Positions 9,942 to 18,699 of a stretch of 64,000 nt of DNA are shown piece after piece. Below the pieces are notes generated by a model. That model ran no database searches. It saw only the letters and a program-made list of their open reading frames with translations, and was not told the DNA's origin. Source of the DNA: Legionella maioricensis (lineage in GTDB: Bacteria; Pseudomonadota; Gammaproteobacteria; Legionellales; Legionellaceae). Numbering within the stretch: position 1 is the stretch's first letter; every line of letters begins with the position of its first letter. The stretch lies in assembly GCF_023618015.1 (NCBI RefSeq), contig NZ_JAJKBJ010000001.1, forward strand, positions 248,001-312,000. Direction: 5' to 3'. Position numbers and translations under genes: made by a program.

Positions 9942-10691
9942 TTAGTGTAACAAATTATTAACGACATAACTCTCTGTTTGGGGTTTCACAAAATCGGGAT
10001 AATATTCATCCCACATCCGATGGCAATAAGCAACAATATTATTCTGTTGAAGAGCGTGCTCTTTGAAAGGATCATGAAGAGGATTCCAGAGGATATTCGC
10101 TAAAAATGCAAAGGCAGTGGCATCAACTGTGGTTGGCTTATCACCTAAAAAGTATTTTTTTTCCCCCAGAATCACCGACATAATATCCAGGTTTTTTATT
10201 CCCATTTGCAGCACTTCCTGAAGAGTATGCCTTCCTGTTCCTTGATGATTCAATTGTTTTAACATATATTTTCTAATCATGTTAGGCACAAATAATTTAG
10301 CAAGGGCGGGTAAATTTTCAAACAAACTTTCTTTAACATGCTCCCAACCTGTATCATTCTGCCAGCGAAGATAAATCATTATCCAGTATAGGCGTTCACA
10401 AAAATCCACATCAATTAATACAGCCAATGCTTTTTGTTCGGCGGTTAAGCCTCTGTCCAGTTCATCGCCAAAACGAGTTTTTAATTCATCGATAATCAAC
10501 TCGCTGTCAGGATAAAATTTTCCATCCATCTTAATATGCGGTAATTTTCCCTTAGGACTTTTTTGAGGGTTATTTACAAACTTACTTTCATAGGGCAATT
10601 TCATCATACGTAAATAAGTTTCAACTTTCATACAAAAAGGGCTGGCATTAGGTAAGCCCCAAACTCTATAAAATTGAAATAATGTAATCAT
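9942..10691 (-). CDS. Glutathione S-transferase-fold protein, FAXC/metaxin-like
   Basis: A 249-residue protein with a thioredoxin-like N-terminal half (residues 1-80, including NASPFCMKVETYLR and KGKLPHIKMDG) and an all-helical GST C-terminal half containing GEKKYFLGDKPTTVDATAFA. This pattern fits the 'failed axon connections'/Tom37-like GST group rather than classical detoxifying GSTs. A Cys lies where the active-site residue would be (SPFC). The substrate is unknown. It precedes kdoO on the same strand by 26 bases. Confidence 0.75.
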   Translation of the reverse strand: MITLFQFYRVWGLPNASPFCMKVETYLRMMKLPYESKFVNNPQKSPKGKLPHIKMDGKFYPDSELIIDELKTRFGDELDRGLTAEQKALAVLIDVDFCERLYWIMIYLRWQNDTGWEHVKESLFENLPALAKLFVPNMIRKYMLKQLNHQGTGRHTLQEVLQMGIKNLDIMSVILGEKKYFLGDKPTTVDATAFAFLANILWNPLHDPFKEHALQQNNIVAYCHRMWDEYYPDFVKPQTESYVVNNLLH

Positions 10692-10813
10692 TTTTTAAAC
10701 CCTTCCCTAGTAAAAAAGAAATCAAATAAAACAATTCAATAAAGATACAATGCCATATAGAATATAATATAAATTCTTAATTATCATTTAATTCATTTTT
10801 TTAGGTAAATTCA

Positions 10814-11296
10814 ATGTCACATTGCCCCTGTGGATCACAAAAATCTTATGAACAATGCTGCGAAGTATTTATAGAAAAAAAGGAATCCCCTAAAACACCC
10901 GAGCAGCTCATGCGCTCCAGATACACAGCTTATAGTCTGGCTAAAATTGATTACATTAAATACACCATGAAAGGTAAGCCCTTAATTGACTTTAACGAAT
11001 CGGAAGTCCAAAAATGGGCTTCGAGTGTGACCTGGGTAGGGTTAAAAATCATTCAATCCTACTTGGAAACACCGGAGAAAGGCTTTGTAGAGTTTAAAGC
11101 GCTCTTTAGGGAAAACAATCAATTAAAAAATATTCATGAACTGAGTGAGTTTCATCAAGAGGCGAATCAGTGGTTTTATGTGGATGGAAATCACAAAAAA
11201 TTGCCTGTTAAAAAAAATAACAAGCCACAAATATCACGTAACAGTCCATGCCCTTGTGGCAGCGGTAAAAAATTTAAAAACTGTCACGATAAATAA
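10814..11296 (+). CDS. ychJ: YchJ-family protein with two SEC-C motifs
   Basis: A 160-residue protein with a zinc-binding SEC-C motif at each end: CPCGSQKSYEQCC near residue 4 and CPCGSGKKFKNCH at the C-terminus. Between them is the YchJ core (RSRYTAYSLAKIDYI). YchJ proteins are small, widespread and poorly characterised; the SEC-C motif binds zinc and in SecA contacts SecB and the ribosome. The start is the first ATG after a T-rich leader. It is followed after 20 bases by the antiporter gene on the same strand. Confidence 0.88.
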   Translation: MSHCPCGSQKSYEQCCEVFIEKKESPKTPEQLMRSRYTAYSLAKIDYIKYTMKGKPLIDFNESEVQKWASSVTWVGLKIIQSYLETPEKGFVEFKALFRENNQLKNIHELSEFHQEANQWFYVDGNHKKLPVKKNNKPQISRNSPCPCGSGKKFKNCHDK

Positions 11297-11316
11297 ACTT
11301 TTAATTCGGGTTTAAT

Positions 11317-13110
11317 ATGGGCCAACATTTTCTTTTAAACGTATTTATCTTTCTTGCAGCAGCAAGTGTGATGGTTCCTCTAGCCAGTCGTTTCAAACTG
11401 GGCTCAGTAATAGGCTATCTTATTGTGGGAATTCTTATTGGCCCCTTTGGCCTTAAACTGATTGGAAATGCAAACCAAATCATGCATTTTGCCGAGTTTG
11501 GGGTGGTCATGATGTTGTTTTTAATCGGTTTGGAATTAGAACCGGCCAAGCTTTGGAAACTGAGAAAATTAATAGTTGGTTTGGGCAGTATGCAAGTCAT
11601 CTTCACCACAGCTGCATTAACCAGTATTGGCATCCTGCTAGGGTACAATTGGCGAGCCAGTATGGCAATCAGTATGGCACTTTCCCTTTCTTCAACAGCG
11701 TTAGTCTTACAAATGCTTCAGGAAAAAAATCTGTTAAAAACTACCGAGGGCGAGACTTCCTTCGCGGTCTTACTATTTCAGGATATCGCGGTTATTCCTA
11801 TTCTTATTGTCATGCCTTTGCTCGATCCGTTGGGGGCCATTGCAGTAAGTACTCAGGAACCTTCCTTTATCACTCAACTTCCCAAGTTACTCCATGCTCT
11901 ATTAATTACCGGAGTAATTGGTGCTGTCATTTTAACAGGTCATTATTTGTCCAGACATTTGTTTTTTATCATAGCCCGAACCCATTTACGTGAAGTATTT
12001 ACTGCTTTCTCTCTGGCCCTGGTTGTAGGTATTACCCTGTTAATGGAGTGCATTGGAGTATCTCCTGCTTTGGGAGCGTTTATTGCTGGAGTCGTTTTAG
12101 CTAACTCTCAGTACAAACATACGGTGGAGGCTGATATACAACCTTTCAAAGGGTTATTACTGGGTTTATTTTTTATCTCGGTGGGCATGGGAATGAATTT
12201 TACCCTGTTTTCGCAACAAACGTCCTTACTTATTGCGGCAGTCTTAGGACTACTCGCCGTCAAAGCACTTATTTTATTTGTTCTCGGTCGTCGTTTTGAA
12301 CTGACGAAAATCCAAACTATAGGTTTTGCTTTAGCCCTGTCTCAAGGTGGCGAATTCGGTTTTGTTCTCTTTCAATATGCGAGTGAAACAAAAGTGATAA
12401 CTCAGGATGCAGCGGGATTTTTTACCCTAGTTGTTGCATTATCCATGCTTGCCACCCCCTTTCTTATGTTGCTGTATCATAAATTTGTAGTGCCCAAATT
12501 CATGAGTATTATTCCTCAACCAGAATATGATCCCATTAATGAAAAAAATGGGATTATTCTTGCAGGCTATGGGCGTTTTGGACAAATTATTGGTCGATTG
12601 CTCAATGGGGAACATATAAAAGTTACAGTACTTGAAAAAAATCCAGAACAAATTGAATTACTAAGAAAATTTGGCTACAAAGGGTATTTTGGTGATGCCA
12701 ATCGGTTGGACCTCTTGAAAAGCGCAGGTGCCGAATATGCAAAATTATTGATAGTAGCCGTAGGAAATCCCGATACGAATCTGGAAATAGTCAAATTGGC
12801 AAAACAAGAATTTCCCCACTTAAAAATTTTTGTCCGCGCCCGAAATCGCCGCCATGCCTATGAATTGCATAAAATGGGAGTAGATTATTTCCGAAGAGAA
12901 TTATTTGATTCATCATTAACTATGACCAAAGAAATCTTAAAATTCGTCGGATATAAACCGGAGGATATAGAGAAAAAAGCATCCGCTTTTCAAAAGCATG
13001 ATGAAGCGGCCCTATATAAATCTTTTGAGTTTTTTGAAGAGGAAACCGATCTTATTAATTTTTCACGCCAGGCAAAAGGTGAATTAGAGCGTCTTCTGCA
13101 GAATAGCTAA
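11317..13110 (+). CDS. CPA2 monovalent cation:proton antiporter (KefB/KefC type)
   Basis: 597 residues. The first about 385 form a Na+/H+-exchanger membrane domain with about 12 helices, including FAEFGVVMMLFLIGLELEP and SPALGAFIAGVVLAN. From about residue 405 there is a TrkA-N/RCK nucleotide-binding domain starting IILAGYGRFGQIIG (GxGxxG). The layout is that of KefB/KefC glutathione-gated potassium efflux systems or YbaL. No KefF/KefG-type ancillary gene is adjacent, so gating by glutathione adducts is only an inference. Confidence 0.87.
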   Translation: MGQHFLLNVFIFLAAASVMVPLASRFKLGSVIGYLIVGILIGPFGLKLIGNANQIMHFAEFGVVMMLFLIGLELEPAKLWKLRKLIVGLGSMQVIFTTAALTSIGILLGYNWRASMAISMALSLSSTALVLQMLQEKNLLKTTEGETSFAVLLFQDIAVIPILIVMPLLDPLGAIAVSTQEPSFITQLPKLLHALLITGVIGAVILTGHYLSRHLFFIIARTHLREVFTAFSLALVVGITLLMECIGVSPALGAFIAGVVLANSQYKHTVEADIQPFKGLLLGLFFISVGMGMNFTLFSQQTSLLIAAVLGLLAVKALILFVLGRRFELTKIQTIGFALALSQGGEFGFVLFQYASETKVITQDAAGFFTLVVALSMLATPFLMLLYHKFVVPKFMSIIPQPEYDPINEKNGIILAGYGRFGQIIGRLLNGEHIKVTVLEKNPEQIELLRKFGYKGYFGDANRLDLLKSAGAEYAKLLIVAVGNPDTNLEIVKLAKQEFPHLKIFVRARNRRHAYELHKMGVDYFRRELFDSSLTMTKEILKFVGYKPEDIEKKASAFQKHDEAALYKSFEFFEEETDLINFSRQAKGELERLLQNS

Positions 13111-13199
13111 CTATAAAGCAAAATATTATTTACCAGTTGCTTACCTTAGCCCCAAAATGTTTAAATTGGCAACGGTAAAATTAAGAGTTCGATTAATTC

Positions 13200-14378
13200 A
13201 TGGTACATTTTCAGGAAATTACTTTAAAAACCTTTCTCAGTGACTATTGGCAAAAAAAACCTTTGATAATCCGCCAGGCTTTACCTGGCTTTATCAATCC
13301 CCTATCACCCGATGAATTGGCTGGACTGGCTCTTGAAGAAGAGATTGAAAGTCGTATTGTTATTGAAACCCCCAACAACAATCCTCAATGGCATTTAAAA
13401 CGAGGTCCTTTTTTAGAGGATGATTTCAGTACTTTACCTAAAACCAATTGGACACTGCTGGTTCAAGGCGTTGATCGAATCATTCCCGAGGTAAGTGAGT
13501 TACTCAACCATTTTGATTTTATCCCTCAGTGGCGTATTGATGACGTAATGATTAGTTACGCAGCACTTAATGGTAGTGTAGGTCCACATTATGATAACTA
13601 TGATGTCTTTTTATTTCAGGCTAAGGGACGCCGTGAATGGTCTTTAACTTCAAAAAAGTGCAATCCTGCAAATTATATAGAAGATCTTGAGTTACGCATC
13701 ATGAATGAATTTGATGTAGAGGAACGACTCATTCTTGAAGAAGGCGACATGCTCTATCTGCCACCTCATATAGGCCATTATGGTATTGCCCTTTCTGAAG
13801 AATGCATGACCTACTCTTTCGGATACAGAAGTTATCAGGGGCAAGAGATATGGGACAGCTTGGGGGATTATTTATCTGAGAAAGAATTGTTCAAAAATTT
13901 GTATCAAGATCCTGATTGGTCGCATTTAAAAAATACTTCTGAAATCACTGAGCCGGCGTGGAAAAGTGCTCAATCCTTGTTACATCAATTAATCAACGAT
14001 GAAAACGTCATGAAATCATGGTTTGGCTGTTTTGCAACTCGTCTGGACCAACAGGCAGAACAACAATTACCTATTCCTTTAGAAGATGACGACTCACTGG
14101 ATTTGTCTGATTTTATGGAGGAACTGTTGGAAGGTTCAGGCCTGATTAGAGATGCATCCTGCCGCTTTGCTTATCAAACTGCAGATCAAAAATCAGAATA
14201 TCAATTGTATATAAATGGCTGCCAATGGGATAGTCAGGGTGTGTCTCATCAATTAATGAGCCTGATTGCCAATAATCGTTTCCTGTCAAACCAGGAGCTA
14301 AGACCTTATTTAAATAATGAAAACAATCAATTTTTCCTGTTTGAATTATGGAAACTCCAATGGCTCCAAATTCAATAA
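13200..14378 (+). CDS. roxA: 50S ribosomal protein uL16 arginine 3-hydroxylase (RoxA/YcfD)
   Basis: A 392-residue JmjC/cupin oxygenase of the size and layout of E. coli YcfD, which hydroxylates an arginine of ribosomal protein L16. The iron ligands are visible: H130-x-D132 in GPHYDNYDVFLFQ and a distal His near residue 193 in LPPHIGHYGIAL. The N-terminal YWQKKPLIIRQALPGF is characteristic. The C-terminal part supplies the dimerisation and winged-helix regions of this family. It stands alone; the 370 bases after it hold only repeats. Confidence 0.88.
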   Translation: MVHFQEITLKTFLSDYWQKKPLIIRQALPGFINPLSPDELAGLALEEEIESRIVIETPNNNPQWHLKRGPFLEDDFSTLPKTNWTLLVQGVDRIIPEVSELLNHFDFIPQWRIDDVMISYAALNGSVGPHYDNYDVFLFQAKGRREWSLTSKKCNPANYIEDLELRIMNEFDVEERLILEEGDMLYLPPHIGHYGIALSEECMTYSFGYRSYQGQEIWDSLGDYLSEKELFKNLYQDPDWSHLKNTSEITEPAWKSAQSLLHQLINDENVMKSWFGCFATRLDQQAEQQLPIPLEDDDSLDLSDFMEELLEGSGLIRDASCRFAYQTADQKSEYQLYINGCQWDSQGVSHQLMSLIANNRFLSNQELRPYLNNENNQFFLFELWKLQWLQIQ

Positions 14379-14539
14379 GTTAACGTCAGCCCGGGATAAG
14401 ATCCATAGAAAAATGTAGTTTAGGTGCAGCGAGAGCATATCCTGGGATCAAGATTGACTTGATTATGTATTATTAGCCATTTTACGAATTTTTAGTGAGG
14501 GATTTACTGCCATACCCAGGAGATCCCTCACTTCGTTCG

Positions 14540-14632
14540 GGATGACGTAGAGACAGTTCAGGATGATGTAGGGACAGTTCAGGATGGTCTAGGGGCAGTT
14601 CAGGATGGTCTAGGGGCAGTTCAGGATGATGT
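14540..14632. repeat. 21-base tandem repeat, about 4.4 units
   Basis: Four adjacent units of the form GGATGATGTAGGGACAGTTCA begin at 14540, 14561, 14582 and 14603, followed by a partial unit. Units three and four are identical; the first two differ at a few bases. The first unit grows out of a dispersed element (CTCACTTCGTTCGGGATGACG, from about 14528), a version of which also occurs at about 30220. The rest of the 14379-14748 gap shows no gene. Confidence 0.9.
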
Positions 14633-14748
14633 TGTATCTGGAGTTATCGGTTTATCTAACCTGCTCATAAATAAATATTTTTACACATATTGGCTAAATT
14701 CAAAATCATATAGTATATTTAAAGTACACAATGAGACAAGGATAGCCC

Positions 14749-14886
14749 ATGAAAAAAATATTACTGGTCTTACTCGTGGTTACAGCATCTTCTTTACTCG
14801 GCGGCTGTTGTGGCGGTGGGGGGGGCTGTACGAATACCTGTGTTGACAGCTGTTGCGGCTGCAGCGGTGTTGGTAATTGGTATTAA
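14749..14886 (+). CDS. Small cysteine- and glycine-rich secreted peptide or lipoprotein
   Basis: A 45-codon frame starting ATG AAA AAA ATA after an AAGGA ribosome site. Residues 1-19 form a clear export signal (MKKILLVLLVVTASSLLGG), then a Cys at position 20 that could be a lipobox Cys (LLGGC). The remaining 25 residues hold six more cysteines, a run of five glycines and little else (pattern CC-G5-C-x3-C-x3-CC-x-C). No family is recognised. It could be a small lipoprotein, a metal-binding or disulfide-rich secreted peptide, or a peptide precursor. The hydrolase gene starts 33 bases downstream on the same strand and may share the transcript. The frame is short, so expression is not proven. Confidence 0.6.
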   Translation: MKKILLVLLVVTASSLLGGCCGGGGGCTNTCVDSCCGCSGVGNWY

Positions 14887-14919
14887 ACTTAATAGTGTTT
14901 AAACCACTAGCAGAGTCCC

Positions 14920-15828
14920 ATGAAAAAGAATAGTTTTCTCGGCGTATCTGAAGAGGGATTCCATAACGTTGCATATACCGAATGGGGAAGTTCGTCTCCT
15001 GAACTTCCCACGGTAATCTGCGTTCATGGTTATACTCGAAATGGCCGAGATTTTGACGCATTAGCCCATTACCTTGGGGTAAAGGGACGACATATTTTTT
15101 GCCCTGATGTTGTCGGACGGGGTGATAGTTCGTGGTTTAAACACGCTCATCATTATAATTTCAATCAATACGTGGCGGATATGAATGTTCTCATCGCAAG
15201 AACTCACGCGCAACAAATTGATTGGATAGGAACCTCTATGGGAGGTATGATAGGAATGATGTTGGCGGCATTGCCCAATACCCCTATCCGTCGACTTATT
15301 CTTAATGATGTTGGCCCTCAGATTCCACTCCATGGCTTAAGAAAGCTTGCCAAATACATAGGCAATGATCCCGAATTTAAAAGCATGGAAGAAGCAAAAC
15401 AGCATTTCAAAAAAAACTACAGTGAATTTGGTATCTTAAGTGAGAAGCAATGGGATGATTTTACAGAACATAGTGTTGAGAAACGTGCGGCTAGAGTATT
15501 TGTAGCCAAGGTAGATCCTGCCATTAAAAACCCTAAGTCGACGATGCAAGTGGTATCGGATTTTTTTCACCACCCCCAAAAAGCCCTTGAAGGGATCTTA
15601 TATGACATCGATCTTTGGTCAATTTGGAATAAAATCCGCTGTCCGGTTTTAGTAATTCATGGGGCTCATTCTGAACTTCTCACCCCGGAAATCATTAAAA
15701 AAATGCTCAGGACTCACGCACAAACCGAAGTATATGAAATTGCAGACGCCGGGCATGCCCCAGCTCTGCTAGAAACAGCTGATCATGAAATAATCGATTC
15801 TTGGTTAAACTCCAAGAAATTAATTTAA
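14920..15828 (+). CDS. Alpha/beta hydrolase
   Basis: 302 residues with a standard alpha/beta-hydrolase core: oxyanion-hole HGYTRNGRDFDAL near residue 36, nucleophile Ser106 in the elbow GTSMGG, an acid in the C-terminal third, and the catalytic His in DAGHAPAL near residue 286. The PDVVGRGDSSW segment is typical of esterase/epoxide-hydrolase-like members. There is no signal peptide, so it should act in the cytosol. The substrate is not predictable. Its 3' end overlaps the convergent EamA gene by nine bases. Confidence 0.85.
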   Translation: MKKNSFLGVSEEGFHNVAYTEWGSSSPELPTVICVHGYTRNGRDFDALAHYLGVKGRHIFCPDVVGRGDSSWFKHAHHYNFNQYVADMNVLIARTHAQQIDWIGTSMGGMIGMMLAALPNTPIRRLILNDVGPQIPLHGLRKLAKYIGNDPEFKSMEEAKQHFKKNYSEFGILSEKQWDDFTEHSVEKRAARVFVAKVDPAIKNPKSTMQVVSDFFHHPQKALEGILYDIDLWSIWNKIRCPVLVIHGAHSELLTPEIIKKMLRTHAQTEVYEIADAGHAPALLETADHEIIDSWLNSKKLI

Positions 15829-16728
15829 TTTATCAGCCCGGAAGAACAATTTGGGTCGAAAATTAATTTTATGACTGAATAAGGTAATTAAAGCCCCGGC
15901 CAATACAAAAACAATCCCTAAAGCATGCCATGGCTCAAGTGTTTCTCCTAGGAGTAACACGCCTAATATCACCACAAAAACCGGCTCTAAAACAGATAAA
16001 ATAGACGCTTTTTCTGAGCTAATATATTTTAAACTGTGCAACATCAATAAAATAGGCAAGACAGTAGCAATCACCCCAATACCGAATAAATTAAGCCAGA
16101 CCATCATAGAAGAAGGCACTGAAAAAGTATTGCCAAAATAGGCGACAAAAAAGCTGGTCACCATGCAACCTAAACACACCATTAAGGTTGAAACATTAGG
16201 CGATATTTCATTTTTCTTACTAAACATAACGTAACATGCATAAAAAAATGCTGAAGCGAGCCCCAAAAAAATGCCCCACAAATCAAAGGCTACTTCATTC
16301 ATATCAATCAGAAGCACCATACCAGTCAAAATAATAAAAATAGCCAAATAATAAACTTTGGGAATCACTTGACCATAAAAGAAATAATTCAATAGCATGA
16401 TAACAACTGGATAGGTAAAAAATATCACCATTGAAAGCCCTGTTCCCAGATATTCACTGGCAATAAAATAAAGTAATGTCGATATTCCATAATAAAAAAC
16501 ACCACTAATAAAAGCATGAAACATCTGTCGATAGGAATCCTTAAGATTTTTTAATTGGGGAATTAAAATAATCAGGATGATGATGCTGGAAATTAAAAAT
16601 CGCCAAAACAGCATATTACTGGCTGAAAGATGGCCATTCATTGCACTAAAGCCAAAATAGCCAATAAAACCATAAAGAAGTCCTGATACTATGGCGTATA
16701 GAGAACCTCGTTGCTCCTGGGATTTCAT
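15820..16728 (-). CDS. EamA/DMT-family membrane transporter
   Basis: 302 residues with ten predicted membrane helices in two EamA repeats, the layout of the drug/metabolite transporter superfamily. The second repeat ends ASILSVLEPVFVVILGVLLLGE, a typical EamA signature. The likely role is export or exchange of a small metabolite at the inner membrane; the substrate is unknown. It converges on the alpha/beta hydrolase with a nine-base overlap, and no terminator hairpin is seen between them. Confidence 0.85.
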   Translation of the reverse strand: MKSQEQRGSLYAIVSGLLYGFIGYFGFSAMNGHLSASNMLFWRFLISSIIILIILIPQLKNLKDSYRQMFHAFISGVFYYGISTLLYFIASEYLGTGLSMVIFFTYPVVIMLLNYFFYGQVIPKVYYLAIFIILTGMVLLIDMNEVAFDLWGIFLGLASAFFYACYVMFSKKNEISPNVSTLMVCLGCMVTSFFVAYFGNTFSVPSSMMVWLNLFGIGVIATVLPILLMLHSLKYISSEKASILSVLEPVFVVILGVLLLGETLEPWHALGIVFVLAGALITLFSHKINFRPKLFFRADKLN

Positions 16729-16921
16729 GATTTATCCGTCCAAAAATAATGTGGGTAAAATTATAAATAGCGACACTATACTATTTTAAAACTAATAAGT
16801 AAATTATTGAACACTTGGTTCAGATTAAGGAGTAATATTAAGTCGCTTGTCCGAGAACAAGTAATTGACAACAAAATATACATAATGTACTATGGCCCAA
16901 CCTTGAACTTGAGCATTTCCC

Positions 16922-18058
16922 ATGTTGCGTTTCTTGATTGTTCTTTCTTGTCTTTTCCTCGTGACGCCCATTGTTTACGCTGAAACTGCCTCCTGTAATG
17001 AACATCAGTGTATTGCGGTGATTGATGCCGGCAGTACAGGCTCAAGAGTGCATATTTATGCTTATGACATGGATGAAACCAATACCCCCATTAATATTAA
17101 TGAAGTATGGACAAAAAAAATTAAACCAGGATTTGCCAGTATTGAACCCAACTATAATACTATAGAAGCCTATCTTATTACTTTATTATCAGGTGCTCCC
17201 AATCAACAAATTCCTGTTTATTTTTATGCCACTGCAGGTATGCGGCTGTTACCTTCTGCAAAACAAAAATTATATTATCAAGAACTCCAACATTGGTTTT
17301 CTCAACAAGATCAATGGCATCTCATCGATGCCAAAACAATAACGGGCAATGAAGAAGCTTTGTATGATTGGCTTTCGGTTAATTATCATTTAGGTACATT
17401 AAAATCAGCTCAAAATAAATCCGTAGGCGTCATGGACATGGGTGGAGCTTCGGTACAAATTGTTTTTCCCGTCCAGAAAAACGAAAAAATCGATAATCAC
17501 TCTCAGGTCGAGCTGGATCTTTACGGCCAGCATATCAACTTGTATGTTCACAGCTTTCTGGGATTAGGTCAGACTGAAATGTCGCATCAATTTCTTAACT
17601 CGGCTCCCTGCTTCGCTAATGACTACCCCCTTCCAGATGGGGAATCAGGGCAAGGAAATGCCCCTTCTTGCGAACAGGAAGTATCATCGCTAATGAATGC
17701 GGTACATGGGGTCGATAAAACCATCCAACCCGTACTTGCTGGCAACCCTGTTGATGCCTGGTATGCTATAGGTGGCCTAACTAATCTGGCTGATAACAAA
17801 TTATTTCATTTTGAAAATGGCCAACTGACCAATCAAAATTTAATGCAACAAGCAGATTCCCAAATATGCCATCAACAGTGGGATAAGCTTAATTCCCAAT
17901 TTCCCAATGATGATTATGTGTATCAGTATTGCCTCTTCTCTGCATATTATTATGCATTAATGGTTGATGGTTATGGAATTTACCCCGAACAAACGGTCAA
18001 TTACATATCCTCTTCATTAAATCTGGATTGGACAAAAGGGGTGGTTTTACACCATTAG
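16922..18058 (+). CDS. Secreted ecto-NTPDase (GDA1/CD39 apyrase family)
   Basis: 378 residues with a signal peptide (MLRFLIVLSCLFLVTPIVYA) and all apyrase-conserved regions: ACR1 IDAGSTGSRVH (34-44), ACR2 YFYATAGMRLL, ACR3 ITGNEEALYDW with the catalytic Glu near 144, ACR4 VMDMGGASVQI (170-180) and an ACR5-like YAIGGLTNLAD. These enzymes strip terminal phosphates from nucleoside tri- and diphosphates. Bacterial members are rare. The L. pneumophila enzyme of this family (Lpg1905) supports growth in macrophages. Paired cysteines in the second half suggest a folded periplasmic or secreted enzyme. The family is eukaryote-like and was probably acquired. Confidence 0.92.
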   Translation: MLRFLIVLSCLFLVTPIVYAETASCNEHQCIAVIDAGSTGSRVHIYAYDMDETNTPININEVWTKKIKPGFASIEPNYNTIEAYLITLLSGAPNQQIPVYFYATAGMRLLPSAKQKLYYQELQHWFSQQDQWHLIDAKTITGNEEALYDWLSVNYHLGTLKSAQNKSVGVMDMGGASVQIVFPVQKNEKIDNHSQVELDLYGQHINLYVHSFLGLGQTEMSHQFLNSAPCFANDYPLPDGESGQGNAPSCEQEVSSLMNAVHGVDKTIQPVLAGNPVDAWYAIGGLTNLADNKLFHFENGQLTNQNLMQQADSQICHQQWDKLNSQFPNDDYVYQYCLFSAYYYALMVDGYGIYPEQTVNYISSSLNLDWTKGVVLHH

Positions 18059-18064
18059 GAAGAA

Positions 18065-18610
18065 CTACAGTTCCTCCAAGGCAAATGCTTCAAATTTTAA
18101 GTCAATGGGTTGATTATAAAAAGCACATAAGGCGGTTCGAAATTGATGAGCACGTTGTGGTAACCCATTCTGACAATAATTGTTCACCTGAGCATGTATT
18201 GCGCTTTTAAAGGCCTCTGTGTCTGACTCCGAACCATTTAAATTATCTATACTCACACGAAAGCGATGCCCGGCAGCCATAGAAAGTATCCATTCCATGG
18301 CCTGTGGTTTTACTTCAACTTGTTGAAATAATGCCTGTTGCTCCGCAGTACGTCCGTCAGGCATGTACCAATATCCAAAATCAACCAGTTTTCTACGCTC
18401 TTCACCGGCAATTAACCAATGTGAACACTCATGCAAAGCACTGCTAAAAAAACCATGGGCAAAAAATATTGCGTTATAATTGCGCTCCCCGTCAACAGGA
18501 AGATAGATAGGCTCATCATCTCCTTTAACAAGTCGAGTATTATAGCTAGAAGCAAAACACTCATTAAAAATAGTAATTAAATCTTGGTAATGATGCACGG
18601 GACTACTCAA
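18065..18610 (-). CDS. epmC: Elongation factor P hydroxylase (EpmC/YfcM)
   Basis: A 181-residue protein matching YfcM along its length, including the metal-site segment HGFFSSALHECSHWLIAG (HExxH-like) and DFGYWYMPDGR. EpmC hydroxylates the beta-lysylated lysine of elongation factor P. The N-terminal SSPVHHYQDLITIFNECFA lines up with the start of known YfcM proteins, which supports the TTG start at 18610 even though no clear ribosome site precedes it; a GTG four codons later is possible. It converges on the NTPDase gene with a six-base gap. Confidence 0.88.
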   Translation of the reverse strand: MSSPVHHYQDLITIFNECFASSYNTRLVKGDDEPIYLPVDGERNYNAIFFAHGFFSSALHECSHWLIAGEERRKLVDFGYWYMPDGRTAEQQALFQQVEVKPQAMEWILSMAAGHRFRVSIDNLNGSESDTEAFKSAIHAQVNNYCQNGLPQRAHQFRTALCAFYNQPIDLKFEAFALEEL

Positions 18611-18699
18611 AAAAACATTTAATAAGCGTTTATTTTATATAAATCGTGAACAAAATGCGAACTTAAAAAGAATAGGAACAATGGCAGTGAAGATGGACA

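Noticed and set aside
14540-14632. Possible CRISPR array
   Set aside because: The 21-base units are directly adjacent with no spacers, and no cas gene is near.
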